Positions 30,927-41,260 of a stretch of DNA of 54,745 nucleotides are shown piece after piece (the stretch's first letter is position 1; every line of letters begins with the position of its first letter). The position numbers and the translations under genes were made by a program. The notes below the pieces were generated by a model. That model had not been told where the DNA came from and searched no databases. It was given only the letters and a program-made list of their open reading frames with translations. This DNA comes from a virus, in the IMG/VR virus record IMGVR_UViG_3300023210_000042, positions 1-54,745 of that record, one strand, 5' to 3'.

Positions 30927-33900
30927 ATGAACGAACAAGCACTTATAGATTCTTTTGAATTGTTTCAGCAAGAAGGGTACAATGGTACTATCGATGATTT
31001 TAAAAAGCTTATGGCTAATAACGATAACGCATTGAATGATATGTTTGGTTTATTTGTAGACCAAGGGTATAGAAAATCTAAAGAAGACTATGCTGTTCTT
31101 ATTGGTGCACAGCCACCGAAGACAGTAAAAAAAAAAGACACTTCGGAATCCACTTTGGACGATGGTTTATTGGAGCAGTTCAATATTGATGACTATACAA
31201 AAAAAGAAAAACCTGATTTTAGAGAAGAGCTACTGCTAAAGGTTCAAGACAACACACGTATGCCTAGGGAGGCAACTCTAAAAAACCCACCAATACAATC
31301 TCCAAAACTTCAAGGTGAGCCTGTGGATATGGCACAAGTTCTTGCTGATATAAATGCAGAGACTAGAACAACTGAGGAGATTCGTCAGCAGGAAATGGAC
31401 GCTTTTTTAAAACAAGAAAAGCTAGACCAAGAGGCTGCGCTAGAGCAAGCAAAAATAAACCAAGCTTTGTTAACGCAAAGCGAAGGGTTTCAAAACGATT
31501 TAGCTGCTATAAATGCTGACCTTATTGGGCAAGAGAATCAAGATGTAATTCCTTTATTAAAACAAAAATTTCAGAAGTATGGATTTACTTTTGAAGAAAG
31601 CGGAATGGGAGATGGTGTACTTGTAACAAACTTTGATGGGACACAAACCATAGATATCGACCTAGACCCATTCACAACATCTACAGAGATATTAGAATCT
31701 CAAAAATTAAAAAACTTTTTATCGCAACATGCTCTTGAGGAGTTTGAAACAAATGAACTTTTAGACTTTGAAGGGCAGTCTGCAAAAGCTCAAGACCTTC
31801 GTAGAATAGGTAGAATAAATCCTAATGGTACTACATCAACTGTGCTAATGACATCTTACGAAGAGGATGGTAAACATTATGCTATACCTACCTTATTCCC
31901 TAAAAACCCTGAATGGTATGGCTCATCTTCTGGTGACTGGATGCAGTTAGATTTTCAAGAAGCAAAAAAAGTAGCTGAAGAAAGAGGTGAGGTTTTTCAG
32001 TTTGATACAGAGGAAGAGGCACAGAGATTTGCAGAGGGTGCATGGAAAGATACGCACTCTACAGACGCTGTAGGGAAAAAAATATATAGCGAGGTAGGAT
32101 TAAACTTTAAATCTGAGAAAGAAAAATACGATGAGTATCTAAAGGTAAGAGATGAGGTTGATTTTATAGAAAATGAAATGGGGATAACTTTCAGCGGCCA
32201 AGATTTAAAAGCAAAAGGTCTTGAGAGAAGACTAGACCAGCTGTCTGAAGAAGAGCAGAAAAAATTTGGAAGCCTTTATGTAAACGGACAGCTTCGTGAT
32301 GATTTTAGAGAGGTAATAAAAGAGTTGTCTAAAAGAGAGAATGAGTTATACGATGAGGTTAATACAGAAGAGTTGATTGCCTTAAGAGAAAAGTATGATT
32401 TAACATTACAAAAAAAATATTCAGCTATAGCTAAGGATGCATCACGTGCCAACTATGAGGCTATGGCTTTTGAAGATGCTTTACAGGTACAGTCATTACA
32501 AACCTTTGGTGTTAGGCTAGAAGACCTTACAGATATAGAAGCTAAAACAGAAGAAGAGGCACAGATATTAGATAAGTTTAAAGTTCAGAAAGTATCTTTA
32601 AATGCAGAGAAGCAACACGCTGCAAATATTTATGAGGCAGCTAAAACTTTTTATAGCTCCAAGTATGATAAAACCATCATGGATGAGTTTGAAGAAGGCG
32701 CATCTGCAGTATATTCTGAATTAAGAAAAGGTTTAAATGACGGTAATGCCTCTGAAATAATACTTCAGTTATCTACAGGGTTGGCTTTTGATTTTCAATC
32801 ATTAGACCTTGACAATGAAGAGGATAGAAAGAAAGCTGCTGAAATGATAGTAGCTCTTAAGACTAAGAATAGAGATAAAAAAGACTCAAAAGCACTGTCC
32901 AGATGGAACAGAGCTGAAGGATTTAGAGAGAGTATGGATGCGTTTTTACGTAACCCAGCAGAAACAGCACTTGCGTTTGCGGCTAACTCTATAGGTATGA
33001 TGGCTCCTTATGGAATGGAAATAGTTACAGGCACAACAGCTACATCAGCAGGTATAGGAGCTGGACTCGGAGCAACTGGTTTTGTTACAGGGCCTGGTGG
33101 TGTATTAACTACAACTGGTGGTGCAATTGCTGGTGGAACAAAAGGATTAAAGGCAGGGTTTGCTTTAACAGCTTTAGCGATGGAATATACTAATGAATAT
33201 TTTGCAGCTATGGAAGCTGAGGGGTATGATGTTCTTAATGCTAAGGACGTTGAGCTAGCTATGCAAGATGAAGATGTCTGGGCACTAGCAAAAGAGCGTG
33301 GTTTAAAGCGTGGCATCCCAATAGCAATGGTTGATTATCTTACTGCAGGTTTAGCAGGTAGAATTTTTAAGGTAGGGAAAGTTGCAACTCGAACTAAAAA
33401 GATTGCATCGCAATTAGCAGAGCGTTTTGTGCTTGACCCTATTGGAGAAATGGCCGGTGAAGCAGCTGCTCAAGTTGCAGTCGGTGATGAATTAGATTTC
33501 AAAGAGATTGCCGCTGAGGGTATCGGTGGCTTTGGAAACAACTCCAGTATGATGGTGGTTAACAAGCTAATAGATGCACGTAATATGTCTAACATAGAGC
33601 TTGCTTCTAAGCTTACAGATATAAACTACCTTGTAAACGAGAAAGAATCAGACACCAGAATATCAGCGTGGACAAACAACATGGTTGAACTTGGTAAGAT
33701 TAATGAAGACCAAGGACAGCGTATACAAAAAAACTTAGGCTTATCTAAAGATGCAGATAATATGCTGGACTTTGGAAGTGGTAAAAATAAACCTAAGAAC
33801 AAAATAGTTAAGGCTAGGTTAATGGAACTGTTATCTGCCAAAGAAGAGTATTCAGCCGACACTAATCGTAGAGAGGTGTTCGGTCAGAAAATAAAAGATA

Positions 33901-36900
33901 TCAATGGAGAGATTGCATATCTTCTAGAAAATAAAACATTAGCTCCAGACAACCAGAGAGCAAAGATAGAAGCTATATTTTCACCAGGCGTAGAGGTTGG
34001 TGATGTAAGAGCTGGATTATCTCAGTATGTAATTGACGGAAAGAGCTATAGCAAGCAAGACTTTTTAAAGAAGCTTGGTAAGATGAGCGCCAGTCAGTTG
34101 CTTAAGTTCAATGGCAAGGTTGCTAATGATGAAGAAGTTGCTAACCAATTAAAAGATAAAATAGATGCCGTTCAAAAGCCAGAAACAGAGGGCGTGGATG
34201 CACGCCAACAAACCGGAGATAGCCAAGGAGTGGGAACAGGAGTACCCATCCAAGAAACCACAGAACTTGAGACCACCGAAACGGAACAAGTAGCTAGTCC
34301 AATACAGGATAACCTACAGGATAATGAGACTGTTGTTCAAACAGAAGAAGATGCAAAGGGTAGAGTATTCACTACAACTAAACAGGAATCTGTAAGAGAG
34401 CGTGATGGAATGAAAGTCACCAAGTTTAAGTTCAACAGAAGCGATAAAGCAACGGACCAAAGAAATGATTCATTCGTTTCTGAAGAGGTAGCATTAGCGG
34501 ATACTAATTATGAAATTAATCCTGAAGATAGACTAAACCTTCAAGAAGGTGAGACGGCTACTTATGAAATAAATGAAATAAGAGAGGGAGATACAGGAGT
34601 AGGTGCTTCGGTAAAGTTTACAACAATTGATGCTGATGGAAATAAGATAGGCAGCTTTCAAGGTGATGTAACATTAGTTGAGAAACCTGAGGTTGATAGA
34701 AAAAAAGAACGTAATATTGCAAATACAAATGAAAACACAAATGAAAAAACAAACCCAGAAGTTGCAGCAGGAAACAGACTCTTTAGTGAGCCCTTACAGG
34801 AAGCAACAGAAATTGAAGCTAGAGTTAAAGAGAGAACTGGAATTGATACGCCAAAGGGTGAGAGAATAACGAAGCTAGACGAAGAGCGTTCAAATAGAAT
34901 ATCAGAAGCATACGAAAAGCAAGAGTCAAATCCTAATGACCCTGAAGTACAGGCATCCTATAAGGCTTTGATAGATGAAACTATAGCTCAGTATGAAGAT
35001 ATAATAGCTAATGGATATACATTAGAGATGAGTGACACAGAGTATAAAAACTCTTCTGATATGATTTCAGACCTCAGAGACAACAAGACCATGAGGATAT
35101 TCTCAACAGAGGAAGGCTTTGGTTTTGAGGGTATTACCGATGCAGATAGAGCATCTAATCCAATGTTAGCTCCAACAAGTTTTAAAGACAAGAATGGGAA
35201 ACCCCTTTTAGCTAATGATGTATTCAGGTTTGTTCATGACTTTTTTGGACACTCTACAGAAGGGAATAGCTTTGGCCCAATAGGTGAAGAGAATGCTTGG
35301 AATGTTCACTCCAGAATGTACTCTCCTGTAGCTAGAAGAGCAATGACAACTGAGACTAGAGGTCAGAACTCTTGGGTTAATTTTTCAGGCGTTAATGAAA
35401 AAGCTTTTGCTTTAAGGGATGAGGCTAGAGCATTAAGGAAAGAAGGTAAGTTCGAGGAGGCAGAAGCTAAAGTAAAAGAGGCTTATGACACGATGAAATT
35501 TGCTGAGCAAAAAGTAATGCTACTTCCTGAAGAGTTTACTTTATTACCTGAAGAAACTCCTGAAGGTATAGCTCTAGCACAAGAGGTAGCAGACTTAGAG
35601 GCTTCGATTGAGAACCCATCTCAATTTCAACTTGATGATACTAGTATAACTCCAGAAAGAAAGAAGGCTCTAGAAGATAGAGCTCTTAAGTTAATGGAAA
35701 AAGTTCAGCCTGAGCTTAGTGAAAAATCATTCACAGTTGAGGAGACTAACCTACCAACAACACCTATAGTTGTTACAGAAAATACCAAGCTTGCAAATAA
35801 GGTTGGTAAGATGTCCGTTAAAGACTTACAAGACAAGCGAATCAATCTTGTTATGGCTGACCTTTTAAAGGTTGACGAGAAAAGAATGGGTGGAGCTTTC
35901 TTTGGATTACAAGAAGGTATATATGGGAAACAAATAGCATGGGCCTCTATAACGCCTCCTGCAGCTAGGAATATTATAAGAGGGTCTATTAACTCAGACT
36001 ATACTGTGGTGTATATGATGAAACCAGAAGCGGTTGACTCTAATGTTGTACTATTAGATACCTTAACCGATAAAATAAAGCAGTCTCCAAATAGAAAGGC
36101 CATCTTCAATGCAATGATGAAGCACTTATCTATTAACAAATTTGGAAAGAAAACTGAGGTAGTAAACAATATAGGTAAGAATTCAAAGACGTTAGTAGAA
36201 TTTACAGTAGAGTTTGAAAAGCTAGACGTTGATACAAAAGCAAAAATATTTAAAACTGTGCTTCCAAGGGCTGGCGTAAATGCTGGTACTGACGTTGGTA
36301 AATTATTTCAAGCAGAGGGTATATCCCAAGAGTCTGTTCGTGAAGAAAACCTAGAGCAGTTTGCTAAGGACCTACCTATGGGGTCTATGACTATGGTTTT
36401 AAAAATCACAGACAGCAGCGGTAATAAAATAACTAAAAACAATATTGACGATGCAATTGTTATGCCTGAACAGCAGAGAGCTGAGGATATTAAGGAGCAT
36501 AGAAACTATCCTGTATATATAAGAGGTGAGGTGGTAGCTATGCTATCAGATACTGTTCCTTTCTGGGCGGTTAACAAGAATATTCTTAGCACTATAGACG
36601 CTAAGATAGATGGACTAATTAAAACTAAAACAACGGAAAAGGAAAGAAGTAAAGGAGCAGCAGATACAAAACCCACTACAGCTAGACAAGCAAGAGGTGG
36701 TGCAATGAGAACAGCTTCTATGTCGGCAGGAAATTCTTTTGTTGTACAGCCATCATCTAAAACTAATTACGAAAAGTTTATTTCAAAATTAACGAAGTCG
36801 TTTCCTAACACAGAGGTTGTAACAGACCAAAAAGAATTTGATAATTTAGTGTCTGACCTAAGTGCTAAAGCGTTAATGACTAAGAATCAAAAAGTTTATG

Positions 36901-39900
36901 GTGCAGTTTACAATGGCAAGCTATACCTAAACCCTGCTCTTGAAAATTACGACACGCCTGTTCATGAATTCGGTCACTTGTGGTTAAACACTGCTAAAGA
37001 GTTAGCTCCTGATACATATAAAAAAGGTCTATCTCTAATTGAAGGAACAGAGTATGAGGCTGCCGTAAGAAACAGTGAGGCTTACCAGCAAGTTATTAAG
37101 CAGATGATTGCAGATGGAGCAACTGAAACTGAAATTAACGAATACATTCTTGAAGAAGCCCTTGCCACTGCAATAGGAAACAAGGGAGATTCATTCGCTA
37201 GTGCAGCGCAAAAGAAAAACTTTAGGGCTTGGTTGAATGAGTTGTTTGATTTTATTAAAAAATTAACAGGTATATCTAAGCTTACACCAGAACAGATACA
37301 AGACTTATCTCTTGATGAGTTTACTGATGCTGTAGTAGTAGACTTGTTGTCAGAAAACAAGGCGTTTGAAAATGCGGAGACAGCTGTGCTCTCAGACTCA
37401 CTTCAGTTAATGACTACATCTAATTCTTCAATGACTGATATAATTAATATGTCTAGAGATAAAGGATTCTCAGACGCATCTATTAAACAAGTTTTAAAAG
37501 GGAGAGGCTTCAAGGTTGCGGATATAACCACAGCAATGGAGGTAAACGTAGATGCATTTACTCAGTTACCAGAAGCGTTTGGTAGAGTAGAAGGTGGTGT
37601 CAAGGAAGGAATGCAGTTGTTTAAGGATGTAAGAGAGAGCTTGTCTAAGTTTGTTACTCCAGAGAAAACATTATCTGATGTGAGACAAAAGGCAATGGAT
37701 TTAATTAAAGAGAATCCAATCTACAAAGCTCAGCCAGAACAAACTCAGATGGAGATTCTAGTGGACTTTGACAAGACATTGGACACACGTTCTAATGTTG
37801 CTGTGCAAAAAGAAATAGCTGCGATTAAAAACAACCTAAGACAGCGTAAGATTAATAGTCAGAACCTGAAAGCTGCACAGATACAGCTGAGAAACTATAT
37901 AAGAAAGGCTCTACCAAAATCTAAGACATATACTCAGGCACAAATAAACAAGCTTATATCACGTGTAACCAAGTCTACAGTGGATACATTCCAGGCAGAC
38001 ACTGAGTATATAATGAATATTGTAGACCAGCAGAAAGTTAAGATGAAGAATGCTCTTGTCAAGGACATGCTTAAACTAGTGAAAGCAAAAGCCATGACTG
38101 CATTTACTAAGTCTGGTAAGCGTAGAGCTAAAGGATTAAGTAAGGAAGGTACAGCTTACTTCAAAGCTGTTAAGCAGATACTTACAGCTGATGTAGATGC
38201 CCTTAACAAAATACAAGAGGACCTACAAAGTGAAAGCTCAGAGATTAATAATCTTATAGAGAAACAACAAGACGGACAGAAACTAACTCAGATAGAGCAG
38301 GCTAAAGTAAATCTTGCGTTAGCTATGGATACCTTTGGTGATGTATCTAACATGAGCCTTGAAGAGGTTCAGGACTTAATGCAGCAGCTTAAAGATGTTA
38401 GAGCTGAATCAATTGCTACCTTTAAATCAAGAAGACTAGCAAGAGTAGAAGCAAACAAGAAGATGAAAGAGGAGGCTGATAATCAGATTAAGGATACCAA
38501 TCCAATGCTGTTTGATGCTGACGGAAATGTTTTAAATAGAAATGAGCGTAATGCTAGAAGGAATGAGATACTATCACACTTCAGAAATTTTGAGATAGGT
38601 AAAGGGCTTTCATCTTTATCTGAAAGAATGAAGTTTAGCACAGCTAAAGACTTTATCCAGAACATGAAGCAGATGTTCCAGCATTTAGGAACATTAAGCA
38701 ATGTACTAGATAGGGTAACGCAGGGTAAAAACTTTTTTACCAAGAATATTTACGATGCTCTAAATAGAATGGATGACCTTAACAACGGAGGTTTATTTCA
38801 AACTCAAAAGAAGCTTGATGATATAGCTAACACAATACCTGGTATAACTAAAGGAGTAAAACAGATATACTCTAAACTAAATAGCGGTGTTCATATTTTA
38901 AAATTAAAACGTAGTGACACTGGACGAGAGTATACTGATAGGTTTAATGCAGATGAACTCATGCGTATATATGCGCTTAGCTTGAATGATACTCAAAGAC
39001 AAAAGCTTGAAGCTCAGGGTATAACTCCTGAGGTTATAGAGAATATTAAAAGTATCATAGGTCCAGAAGCTGTAGAGTTTACTGACAAAACTGTAAACTT
39101 CTTAAGCAATGAATACTATGAGAGTGTTAACGATGTATACTCATACGTTAATGATGTTAACTTAGGATATGTAAATAACTACTTCCCAACATCAACGATA
39201 CAGAAAGAGACCACCAAAAAAATGATTACTGATGGTGATTTCAATGGTGTGTTCAATGCGGAATCTGCTCCTGCTTTTAAAGAAAGGGTAGACATGAGGT
39301 CTGATGTAGACCTACACGCAGGAACGTTCACAACTGTTCTTAAGAATCATGTTGATACAATGGAGAAATATAAAGCGTATGCTGTAGGCACACAGAGACT
39401 GAATGCTTTATTTAAGATTGACTCTGTTAATGTATTGCTAGAAGAGATGGGTGTAACTGCTCCAATTAAAAAGGCTGTTAACTTTGCTATTAATCCAGAC
39501 TCTGGAAAGGATGCAAGTCTAAGTGTAAAACTTATAGCACGATTACAGACTCAGTTTACAGGATTTGCTCTAGCCTTTAAAGCTATACAGATACTTAAGC
39601 AGGCTACTTCATTTGTTAATGCTTACTCTGACTATAGTTATTTCTCTTCCGATTCTAAAGTTCCTAGAGTAGTACAGGCGGCAGTTGATTTACCTATGTT
39701 TATGTTTGATGGCGCAAGAGTTGCTTTATCGTTAGGTAAAGATTTAGTTGGAAAAAAAGGAGCTGTAAGAGAGGCGATGGAGATATCACCTACATTTAGA
39801 AAAAGGGTTGAGCAAGGACTTGAGGGTGATGTATATGGGTTAGAATCTGGCTCGCAAACATTTAAGAAGACTGCACTTACTGGAGGTAAACTTAAAAGAG

Positions 39901-40889
39901 CACAAGCTGCGTTTAAAACTGCAGCAGCTTCACCAACAATAATTGGTGATGTCTTAGGAGTTATGGGTTACATGATTAACTACAAGCGTAACATTGCCAA
40001 TGGAATGAGTAAGGCTGATGCTGTAAAAGCTTTTAATGATTACAATGCTACACAGCAATCACGAAGAGGTACAGATAAAATTCCGCTTCAAATGAACAGC
40101 AATATATTTAATCGTGCATTTACCATGTTTGGTAGTACATTATTCCTGCAGATGAATAAAGTTATGCAGAGCACTACTAACATTACTAGAGACATATCTA
40201 ACAAGAAAAGGCCACGTTCAAAAGACACTAGAGATTTAGCTTTGAACTTAGCTGTAGCCAACGTGTTGTTTGTAGGTGTATCTAACATAGCTAAATTTGT
40301 TAAGGGGGATGACGAGGATAAAGAGGCGGCACTCAAGAAAATGGCTGAAGCAATGATGGGATTAAATCTTATCTATCAAATACCATTCTTAGGCTCTACA
40401 ATAGAGGGGTTTGATGTGGCAGGTAGAACAATATCTGCTGTCAAAGGAGAAGAGTATAAGCAGAAAGGTAGAATCTTTAATGATGATATCGTCAATCCTG
40501 TTGCTAGTGTGATACAAAAGTACAGAAAGCTTACTAAGAATGATGAGAATAAAGTCGGAGCTGTAGTAAGAGCATTAACTGAGATTACAATAGGCGCACA
40601 GCTTGACCCATTTATTGGTTTATATAATTACTTTGCAGGTGAAGAAGAGGACGTAGACCCAGCAATGTATGATGTACTTGGTATATCTCCATCTTACCGA
40701 CCTAAGAATGAGGGTGGTGAAACAAAATCAATGAGCAAGTCAGATATGAAAAAATTTATGCCAGGGGTTTATGAAGATTTGTATGGGCCTGGAGGAAGCT
40801 TAGAGCCTATCGAACAGATAAAGAAAGACGAGAGAAAAAGAAAGCGTGACCTTCAGAAAGAGATAGACGCAGCTATGGGTCTTGATTAA
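30927..40889 (+). CDS. Giant polyvalent ejection protein with metallopeptidase motif
   Basis: 3320 residues in one uninterrupted frame, 18% of the window. Visible parts: two short N-terminal repeats (IDSFELFQQEGYNGTIDDFKKLM and MFGLFVDQGYRKSKEDYAVLI); a domain at about 290-380 (GKHYAIPTLFPKNPEW...EEEAQRFAEGAWKDTHS); a hydrophobic Gly-rich segment at about 678-760, probably membrane-inserting; an unknown domain around H1437 (FRFVHDFFGHSTEGNSFGPIGEENAW); a zinc-peptidase-like motif H2013-E-F-G-H2017 with a later EEALATAIG; long coiled regions (about 2250-2600); and a C-terminal region (about 2870-3320) resembling the ends of phage polyvalent proteins. By position it matches T7 gp16-type ejection proteins, delivering several activities into the cell. 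Confidence 0.7.
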   Translation: MNEQALIDSFELFQQEGYNGTIDDFKKLMANNDNALNDMFGLFVDQGYRKSKEDYAVLIGAQPPKTVKKKDTSESTLDDGLLEQFNIDDYTKKEKPDFREELLLKVQDNTRMPREATLKNPPIQSPKLQGEPVDMAQVLADINAETRTTEEIRQQEMDAFLKQEKLDQEAALEQAKINQALLTQSEGFQNDLAAINADLIGQENQDVIPLLKQKFQKYGFTFEESGMGDGVLVTNFDGTQTIDIDLDPFTTSTEILESQKLKNFLSQHALEEFETNELLDFEGQSAKAQDLRRIGRINPNGTTSTVLMTSYEEDGKHYAIPTLFPKNPEWYGSSSGDWMQLDFQEAKKVAEERGEVFQFDTEEEAQRFAEGAWKDTHSTDAVGKKIYSEVGLNFKSEKEKYDEYLKVRDEVDFIENEMGITFSGQDLKAKGLERRLDQLSEEEQKKFGSLYVNGQLRDDFREVIKELSKRENELYDEVNTEELIALREKYDLTLQKKYSAIAKDASRANYEAMAFEDALQVQSLQTFGVRLEDLTDIEAKTEEEAQILDKFKVQKVSLNAEKQHAANIYEAAKTFYSSKYDKTIMDEFEEGASAVYSELRKGLNDGNASEIILQLSTGLAFDFQSLDLDNEEDRKKAAEMIVALKTKNRDKKDSKALSRWNRAEGFRESMDAFLRNPAETALAFAANSIGMMAPYGMEIVTGTTATSAGIGAGLGATGFVTGPGGVLTTTGGAIAGGTKGLKAGFALTALAMEYTNEYFAAMEAEGYDVLNAKDVELAMQDEDVWALAKERGLKRGIPIAMVDYLTAGLAGRIFKVGKVATRTKKIASQLAERFVLDPIGEMAGEAAAQVAVGDELDFKEIAAEGIGGFGNNSSMMVVNKLIDARNMSNIELASKLTDINYLVNEKESDTRISAWTNNMVELGKINEDQGQRIQKNLGLSKDADNMLDFGSGKNKPKNKIVKARLMELLSAKEEYSADTNRREVFGQKIKDINGEIAYLLENKTLAPDNQRAKIEAIFSPGVEVGDVRAGLSQYVIDGKSYSKQDFLKKLGKMSASQLLKFNGKVANDEEVANQLKDKIDAVQKPETEGVDARQQTGDSQGVGTGVPIQETTELETTETEQVASPIQDNLQDNETVVQTEEDAKGRVFTTTKQESVRERDGMKVTKFKFNRSDKATDQRNDSFVSEEVALADTNYEINPEDRLNLQEGETATYEINEIREGDTGVGASVKFTTIDADGNKIGSFQGDVTLVEKPEVDRKKERNIANTNENTNEKTNPEVAAGNRLFSEPLQEATEIEARVKERTGIDTPKGERITKLDEERSNRISEAYEKQESNPNDPEVQASYKALIDETIAQYEDIIANGYTLEMSDTEYKNSSDMISDLRDNKTMRIFSTEEGFGFEGITDADRASNPMLAPTSFKDKNGKPLLANDVFRFVHDFFGHSTEGNSFGPIGEENAWNVHSRMYSPVARRAMTTETRGQNSWVNFSGVNEKAFALRDEARALRKEGKFEEAEAKVKEAYDTMKFAEQKVMLLPEEFTLLPEETPEGIALAQEVADLEASIENPSQFQLDDTSITPERKKALEDRALKLMEKVQPELSEKSFTVEETNLPTTPIVVTENTKLANKVGKMSVKDLQDKRINLVMADLLKVDEKRMGGAFFGLQEGIYGKQIAWASITPPAARNIIRGSINSDYTVVYMMKPEAVDSNVVLLDTLTDKIKQSPNRKAIFNAMMKHLSINKFGKKTEVVNNIGKNSKTLVEFTVEFEKLDVDTKAKIFKTVLPRAGVNAGTDVGKLFQAEGISQESVREENLEQFAKDLPMGSMTMVLKITDSSGNKITKNNIDDAIVMPEQQRAEDIKEHRNYPVYIRGEVVAMLSDTVPFWAVNKNILSTIDAKIDGLIKTKTTEKERSKGAADTKPTTARQARGGAMRTASMSAGNSFVVQPSSKTNYEKFISKLTKSFPNTEVVTDQKEFDNLVSDLSAKALMTKNQKVYGAVYNGKLYLNPALENYDTPVHEFGHLWLNTAKELAPDTYKKGLSLIEGTEYEAAVRNSEAYQQVIKQMIADGATETEINEYILEEALATAIGNKGDSFASAAQKKNFRAWLNELFDFIKKLTGISKLTPEQIQDLSLDEFTDAVVVDLLSENKAFENAETAVLSDSLQLMTTSNSSMTDIINMSRDKGFSDASIKQVLKGRGFKVADITTAMEVNVDAFTQLPEAFGRVEGGVKEGMQLFKDVRESLSKFVTPEKTLSDVRQKAMDLIKENPIYKAQPEQTQMEILVDFDKTLDTRSNVAVQKEIAAIKNNLRQRKINSQNLKAAQIQLRNYIRKALPKSKTYTQAQINKLISRVTKSTVDTFQADTEYIMNIVDQQKVKMKNALVKDMLKLVKAKAMTAFTKSGKRRAKGLSKEGTAYFKAVKQILTADVDALNKIQEDLQSESSEINNLIEKQQDGQKLTQIEQAKVNLALAMDTFGDVSNMSLEEVQDLMQQLKDVRAESIATFKSRRLARVEANKKMKEEADNQIKDTNPMLFDADGNVLNRNERNARRNEILSHFRNFEIGKGLSSLSERMKFSTAKDFIQNMKQMFQHLGTLSNVLDRVTQGKNFFTKNIYDALNRMDDLNNGGLFQTQKKLDDIANTIPGITKGVKQIYSKLNSGVHILKLKRSDTGREYTDRFNADELMRIYALSLNDTQRQKLEAQGITPEVIENIKSIIGPEAVEFTDKTVNFLSNEYYESVNDVYSYVNDVNLGYVNNYFPTSTIQKETTKKMITDGDFNGVFNAESAPAFKERVDMRSDVDLHAGTFTTVLKNHVDTMEKYKAYAVGTQRLNALFKIDSVNVLLEEMGVTAPIKKAVNFAINPDSGKDASLSVKLIARLQTQFTGFALAFKAIQILKQATSFVNAYSDYSYFSSDSKVPRVVQAAVDLPMFMFDGARVALSLGKDLVGKKGAVREAMEISPTFRKRVEQGLEGDVYGLESGSQTFKKTALTGGKLKRAQAAFKTAAASPTIIGDVLGVMGYMINYKRNIANGMSKADAVKAFNDYNATQQSRRGTDKIPLQMNSNIFNRAFTMFGSTLFLQMNKVMQSTTNITRDISNKKRPRSKDTRDLALNLAVANVLFVGVSNIAKFVKGDDEDKEAALKKMAEAMMGLNLIYQIPFLGSTIEGFDVAGRTISAVKGEEYKQKGRIFNDDIVNPVASVIQKYRKLTKNDENKVGAVVRALTEITIGAQLDPFIGLYNYFAGEEEDVDPAMYDVLGISPSYRPKNEGGETKSMSKSDMKKFMPGVYEDLYGPGGSLEPIEQIKKDERKRKRDLQKEIDAAMGLD

Positions 40890-41260
40890 TAATACCTAGC
40901 GTACTTAAAAGTTTTTTGCTTTGGGTACTGCACAACTAGCTCTGAGTTTAGTTCTGTAGTGCCCATCCAAGATACAGTTCCGTATATTTCTTTTACCTTA
41001 CCATACATAATACCATCTTCACAGGCCCATATTATAACTGGATTCAATCTTTTTAATGTAAGCTGAGATAGTTTGTTTAATGATACTGCTAGTGGATAGC
41101 AGTCAGTTACCTTTTTTTTTGTAGGTATTACCAGCACAAAAGCTATAAGATTATTTTCTTTATCGTATACCCTGAAATCTACATCGTCAGGACCAAGCTT
41201 CTTATAGCTGCCACTAAACCTTTCGGTAAATTTATTTATTGCCTTTACCTTTTCGGTCAT
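40886..41260 (-). CDS. PD-(D/E)XK-like protein with altered active site (tentative)
   Basis: 124 residues from ATG 41260, which overlaps the upstream stop; a start 54 bp further up would run into the phosphoesterase gene. The segment GPDDVDFRVYDKENNLIAFVLVIPTKKKVTDCYPLAVSLNKLSQLTLKRLNPVIIWACEDGIMYGKV reads like a small nuclease core: an Asp-bearing strand, then a hydrophobic strand where E-x-K is expected but L-V-I-P is found, then a helix and the PVIIWAC strand. If it is a relative, it has lost the catalytic E/K pair. It converges with the giant plus-strand gene with a 4-bp overlap. Confidence 0.35.
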   Translation of the reverse strand: MTEKVKAINKFTERFSGSYKKLGPDDVDFRVYDKENNLIAFVLVIPTKKKVTDCYPLAVSLNKLSQLTLKRLNPVIIWACEDGIMYGKVKEIYGTVSWMGTTELNSELVVQYPKQKTFKYARYY

